Under the pieces are notes generated by a model. That model made no database searches, had not been told where the DNA came from, and saw nothing but the letters and a program-made list of their open reading frames with translations. From the NCBI GenBank assembly GCA_019114445.1, contig DXFL01000023.1, forward strand, positions 1 to 64,000: 64,000 nt of DNA. Reading direction: 5' to 3'. Made by a program: the position numbers and the translations under genes. Origin of the DNA: Candidatus Barnesiella excrementigallinarum (GTDB taxonomy: Bacteria > Bacteroidota > Bacteroidia > Bacteroidales > Barnesiellaceae). Every line of letters starts with the position of its first letter. The stretch's first letter is position 1. This document shows positions 60,839 through 64,000 of the stretch, piece after piece.

Positions 60839-60918
60839 TATATTTGCAATGTGTTTTTCATGGTATTAGATTTAAGGTTAACAAAGATTGGTTGTCGTGA
60901 GACAATCAATTTTTTTTT
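60839..60918 (+). ncRNA. Candidate small RNA between metF and NigD-like gene
   Basis: A -7 element TATATTTG (60839-60846) with TTTG at 60819-60822 (spacer 16, short), then about 65 bases ending in stem ATTGGTTGTC / GACAATCAAT (loop GTGA) and nine T (60889-60918). The unit is free of flanking genes. A 40-codon frame from 60859 runs through the terminator and is not convincing. I cannot name the family. Confidence 0.45.
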
Positions 60919-60958
60919 GTACCTGCCTATACCCTTTCAAAACAAGAGGTTTCAACAC

Positions 60959-60996
60959 AAAAAAAAACCGGAGGCAGCATAAAAATCCCGCCCCCG
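60959..60996 (-). terminator. Intrinsic terminator of NigD-like gene
   Basis: Minus strand CCGGGGGC / GCCTCCGG (one G-T), 14-base loop, then eight to nine T. Confidence 0.88.
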
Positions 60997-61028
60997 GCAA
61001 TCACAACTATTTATTTAACTATTAAACC

Positions 61029-61778
61029 TTATTCCAAATCGGCCGAAACGCTTTTCTCGGACGTTTCCGTAAAAGACCGGTTATTGTCGGCATTTTCAAA
61101 GTCACAAGTAAAGACCTCCGTACCGTGAGAGGTTCGCACCTCTATCTTCAAGCCTTTCAAATCGGGGAACTCGGTATTTACATCGGCCAACCGGAACGAG
61201 GCTACTCCCCACAAAAAATGCTGCACATCGGGGTCGTTCATTCGATTATGGCGCAATTTCAGTTGCAAATATCCCTCTCCATCGGGATTCGAAGACAACG
61301 TATAGTCCCGCACCAAATTGATCATGTGCTTCTCACGACCGGCACCACGCATTTCGAATTGTACCGTCAAATATTTGTCGCTGGTCCACATATCCAAAAT
61401 GTTTATAGGGTCGTTACCAATACTGTCGGTCGTTTCGGGAGTAATGGGAATGATATTTTTCACCAGTACCGAATCTATATCGTTAACGAGAATGTGATAA
61501 TCGTATCCTTCCCGTTGTGTGTCGAGGAGAGAAAAGTTTACAATCACCCGCTGGCCGTTCTTCACCAAATAACTCGGCAACCGGTTGCCATTCGACGGGA
61601 AAAGCGTCTTTTTGCTATCCAACTGGATATACGGTTCAAAGCCATCTTCTACAACCATATCGCCCACCGCGTATGAGTAGGGAACATAATAGACCTCATT
61701 GTCATTGTCACACGACAAGAATCCACACAAAAGGATTACCCCCAGCAATCCTGTCCATAAAAATTGTTTCACTTTCAT
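61029..61778 (-). CDS. NigD-like lipoprotein
   Basis: 249 residues. Lipobox LSC-DND. Then the NigD-like layout: DMVVEDGFEPYIQLDSKKTLFPSN, RVIVNFSLLDTQREGYDYHILVNDIDSVLVKNI (cores RVIVNFSLL, YDYHILVNDIDSVLVKNI), DMWTSDKYLTVQFEM, LRHNRMNDPDV and the C-terminal SFRLADV...IEVRTSHGTEVFTCDF. The N-terminal OB-like and C-terminal beta-sandwich domains are those of the family named for NigD next to a Bacteroides bacteriocin gene; no nig genes are here. Function unknown. Confidence 0.85.
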   Translation of the reverse strand: MKVKQFLWTGLLGVILLCGFLSCDNDNEVYYVPYSYAVGDMVVEDGFEPYIQLDSKKTLFPSNGNRLPSYLVKNGQRVIVNFSLLDTQREGYDYHILVNDIDSVLVKNIIPITPETTDSIGNDPINILDMWTSDKYLTVQFEMRGAGREKHMINLVRDYTLSSNPDGEGYLQLKLRHNRMNDPDVQHFLWGVASFRLADVNTEFPDLKGLKIEVRTSHGTEVFTCDFENADNNRSFTETSEKSVSADLE

Positions 61779-61937
61779 ATCTTTTTGTTTTTAATATTTA
61801 TCCGTGTTTATGAGATAAACGGACTTGATACAGAAATACTGCACCGCATATTGTTAAAGAGTGAAAAACAATTTTTCTATCGCTCTCCATGCAGTATTTT
61901 TACATCGTTGCATTTACTATATAACAGGATTCTCACA

Positions 61938-62495
61938 ATGAACGAAGCAGAGCTGGTAGCGTATTGCAAACAAAAGAAGCCCTCGGCGCAAGCCGAACTT
62001 TACCGACGATATGCCGGCGAGATGTTTGCCCTCTGTATCCGGTATGCCGGGAATAGAGATACAGCCAAAGACCTGCTTCACGACGGATTCCTCAAAGCAT
62101 TCACTTCGCTCGATAAATTCGACTACCGGGGTGAGGGCTCTTTAAAAGCATGGTTGAGCCGCATTATGGTAAATACAGCGTTAGAAGAAGCACGAAAACA
62201 GGCGCAACGCCCCGACGTCGGTATCGACGACGCTCCTGAGATTGCCGACCCGGACTCGGAGGACGACGGAATCGTACAAAACATCGCCCCCGAAATTCTG
62301 CTCCGGTTCATCTCGGAATTGCCCGACGGGTACCGTACCGTATTCAATTTGTTCACCTTCGAGAACAAATCGCACAAAGAGATAGCCCACCTGCTACATA
62401 TTAATGAAAAAAGTTCTTCGTCGCAACTATACCGAGCCCGAACTTTGTTGATAAATCGAGTGAAAGATTATTTGGAAAAACATGGAGACGAATAA
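61938..62495 (+). CDS. ECF sigma-70 factor
   Basis: 185 residues from the ATG at 61938; the open frame continues upstream without good coding character. Region 2: LYRRYAGEMFALCIRYAGNRDTAKDLLHDGFLKAFTSLDKFDYRG (cores AKDLLHDGFLKAF, FDYRG), SLKAWLSRIMVNTALEEAR; a short acidic linker; region 4: ELPDGYRTVFNLFTFENKSHKEIAHLL and SSSSQLYRARTLLINRV. It directs RNA polymerase to a stress or envelope regulon. The next gene overlaps by 14 bases and carries the anti-sigma-like part. Confidence 0.93.
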   Translation: MNEAELVAYCKQKKPSAQAELYRRYAGEMFALCIRYAGNRDTAKDLLHDGFLKAFTSLDKFDYRGEGSLKAWLSRIMVNTALEEARKQAQRPDVGIDDAPEIADPDSEDDGIVQNIAPEILLRFISELPDGYRTVFNLFTFENKSHKEIAHLLHINEKSSSSQLYRARTLLINRVKDYLEKHGDE

Positions 62496-63819
62496 AAATA
62501 AAGATTGGAGAAAAAGCTGGAAAGAACAGCTCGACAACTTTTCGGTCACTCCTCCCCCCGAGGTCTGGGAAGAGTTGAGCGAGGAGATCGCCCCCCGCGT
62601 AACCGTGGGACGAAGAGTTGTCTTATGGGCTGCCGCAGCTTGTATCGCAATTTTGGTCGGTACCATCATCGGACTGCAATACCTGCCTTCGGGAATTCCT
62701 GCACAGGAAACTCCTCTCCAAGCCCATCGCACAGAACCGACACCGACCCTCCGACCCGAAACCAGTTCAACCGTAGCGGAAGTTACGGCCGAAGAAAAAA
62801 CAATATATGCACAGAACCATACCCACACAAACCTCGGCGGCAAAACGAACACTTCGTCTACATTACAAAACACGCCCGTAACCGCAGCAAGGACCCGCAC
62901 AGAAGCCGAGCCAACCATCGGGGAGCTCGTAGAACCCGAAAGGACAAACGACCAAACGCAAATGTCCGAACCCACCCTCCCCAACAAGCAGGGAGAGAAC
63001 GATTCGAACGGAAACTACACTCCCAAAACAGATCGACTAAATTCCCTGCCCAACGGGAAGGATATGCCCCCGTCGTACCGGAATAAAAAATCGAATAGCT
63101 CCGCAAAGAAGAGTTGGACCGTTGGGCTATCGTTAGGCAACAATCTGATAGCAGCTACCAACAACCGTGATGGTTTCGGCAACCTTGCGCCCTACTCACT
63201 CGCCGAAATGGCTACCTTGCCTTCGGGAAAAGATGCCAACAACGCCAACGATATGAGCGCAACGCCCTACCAGCACGTCATGCTGCAAAATATCAACGCC
63301 CGCCCGAAAACCGACGTGAAACACCACTTCCCCATTTCGGCAGGAATCGCCGTACAAAAATCGCTAAACAACCGGTTCGCCATAGAAACCGGTATCGTAT
63401 ATACCTATTTGGCATCCGACCTGACAGCCGGCGATGCCGCCTATTACACGCAAAAACAAGAACTTCACTATTTGGGAATACCACTGAAACTCAACTGGAA
63501 CTTTTTACAAAAACGTTACTTCAACCTCTATCTCACCGGTGGAGGCATGATGGAAAAATGTGTTTTCGGGAAACTCTCTACCCATTACGAAACAAGTACC
63601 CACCCTTCATTCTCCGAAAGTGATAAGCTCCATGTCAATCCTTTGCAATGGTCGGTATCGGCGGCGGCAGGTATATCGTTCAAACTGGCCCGGCACATCA
63701 ACCTCTATGCCGAACCCGGCGTCGTCTACTATTTCGACGATGGCTCCGACATCTCGACCATACGTAAGGAAAAACCTTTCAACATCAACCTGCAAGCCGG
63801 TCTCCGATTCGATTTCTGA
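62482..63819 (+). CDS. Anti-sigma-like / outer-membrane beta-barrel fusion
   Basis: 445 residues. Residues 1-50 (WRKSWKEQLDNFSVTPPPEVWEELSEEI) resemble the N-terminal part of anti-sigma partners encoded with ECF factors; one membrane helix follows (54-73). Residues 75-205 are a low-complexity Thr/Asn/Glu linker. Residues 210-445 are a PorT-like barrel domain: KKSWTVGLSLGNNL, HHFPISAGIAVQKSLNNRFAIETGIVYTYL, HYLGIPLKLNWNFL, LYAEPGVVYYF, and NINLQAGLRFDF at the end. This layout is frequent in Bacteroidales downstream of ECF genes. The single membrane helix would place the barrel-like part in the periplasm. Confidence 0.8.
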   Translation: METNKNKDWRKSWKEQLDNFSVTPPPEVWEELSEEIAPRVTVGRRVVLWAAAACIAILVGTIIGLQYLPSGIPAQETPLQAHRTEPTPTLRPETSSTVAEVTAEEKTIYAQNHTHTNLGGKTNTSSTLQNTPVTAARTRTEAEPTIGELVEPERTNDQTQMSEPTLPNKQGENDSNGNYTPKTDRLNSLPNGKDMPPSYRNKKSNSSAKKSWTVGLSLGNNLIAATNNRDGFGNLAPYSLAEMATLPSGKDANNANDMSATPYQHVMLQNINARPKTDVKHHFPISAGIAVQKSLNNRFAIETGIVYTYLASDLTAGDAAYYTQKQELHYLGIPLKLNWNFLQKRYFNLYLTGGGMMEKCVFGKLSTHYETSTHPSFSESDKLHVNPLQWSVSAAAGISFKLARHINLYAEPGVVYYFDDGSDISTIRKEKPFNINLQAGLRFDF

Positions 63820-64000
63820 CAACCGCACACCCCTTCCGGTCGCACCGCTCTACAACCGGGGAAATACTCTACAAAGAAATATTCTTTGCAAGGGAGGTAA
63901 AATTTTTTTCGTTTTTTTGTTACAAATTCTTTCCGACTTCGTTATCTGTACAGAAACCGCAAAAAAAACGAATAGCCGTTAATACCGACAATGAATCAAG
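63820..64000. other. 3' end of window
   Basis: 181 bases. Poly-T and AT-rich sequence; ATG at 63991 runs off the window and may begin another gene, but ten bases are too few to judge. Confidence 0.4.

Noticed and set aside
60859-60981. 40-codon plus-strand frame in the small RNA candidate
   Set aside because: It crosses the terminator T run (poly-Phe) and ends in low-complexity Lys codons.
61764-61937. N-terminal extension of the ECF sigma factor
   Set aside because: Hydrophobic and Leu/Phe-rich, unlike region 2 of sigma factors; the ATG at 61938 gives the standard start.
1-64000. CRISPR array, prophage, rRNA operon or integrated element
   Set aside because: No regular direct-repeat arrays, phage or integrase genes, or rRNA sequence were seen on either strand.

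Overview
The window is a chromosomal segment of a member of the Bacteroidales; genus is not resolved. Lineage evidence in the sequence: primary promoters of the Bacteroidales type (TTTG, about 20 bases, TAnnTTTG) precede many genes; the tmRNA encodes the tag GENNYALAA; there is a serine palmitoyltransferase for sphingolipids, a fused LpxC/FabZ protein, an RprX/RprY pair, a second EF-G without the catalytic histidine, NigD-like and DUF4377-type lipoproteins, and an S16 protein with a long Ala/Glu-rich tail. There is no rRNA, prophage, insertion sequence or CRISPR array; most of the window is ordinary core genome.

Layout. 1-8.9 kb (+): membrane protein fragment, TPR/PD40 protein, NfeD and flotillin-like FloA, Fe superoxide dismutase, TrpB2, tRNA-Glu, rubredoxin, and a response regulator/histidine kinase pair followed by a PepSY-like secreted protein. 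9-13.9 kb: serine palmitoyltransferase (-), then the lipid A operon lpxD-lpxC/fabZ-lpxA (+). 14-20.5 kb: pRiA4b-like acidic protein, then a minus-strand run of YjbQ, MscS channel, a DUF6048/DUF6452-like envelope pair, nitroreductase, polyprenyl-type glycosyltransferase and DUF4199 protein. 20.7-26 kb: endonuclease I with a lipoprotein, GNAT/TspO, a SRP RNA-tRNA-Thr unit, BioB, and an XRE/membrane protein pair. 26-35 kb: a candidate structured RNA, ABC-F ATPase, methylglyoxal synthase, MATE pump, small lipoproteins, NadC, RlmH, DUF2490 and HemW. 35-41 kb: EF-G2, RprXY, PlsC and tRNA-Gln.

41-50 kb (-): a nine-gene surface polysaccharide locus, visibly more AT-rich than its surroundings: UDP-glucuronate 4-epimerase, Wzx, TupA-like ATP-grasp, N5-(carboxyethyl)ornithine synthase-like dehydrogenase, Wzy, three glycosyltransferases and a WbuC cupin. 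The combination of a uronic-acid epimerase, an opine-type amino acid synthase and an ATP-grasp amide ligase suggests a galacturonic acid amidated with a carboxyethyl-lysine or carboxyethyl-ornithine.

50.5-54.9 kb (-): a hybrid histidine kinase and a sigma-54 activator, followed by a -24/-12 promoter with GTGTGGAA repeats placed like an upstream activating sequence, driving a small secreted protein with two near-identical Pro/Glu-rich repeats. This reads as a self-contained sensory module with one dedicated output. 55-64 kb: ArsC/Spx-like protein, S16, a secreted protein with a T9SS-like tail, tmRNA, HolB, MetF, a candidate small RNA, a NigD-like lipoprotein, and an ECF sigma factor with a fused anti-sigma/outer-membrane-like partner.

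The polysaccharide decoration set and the sigma-54 module are the most promising for novelty; several structured RNA and operator candidates are listed as findings. All functional calls are from reading sequence only; no search was run.
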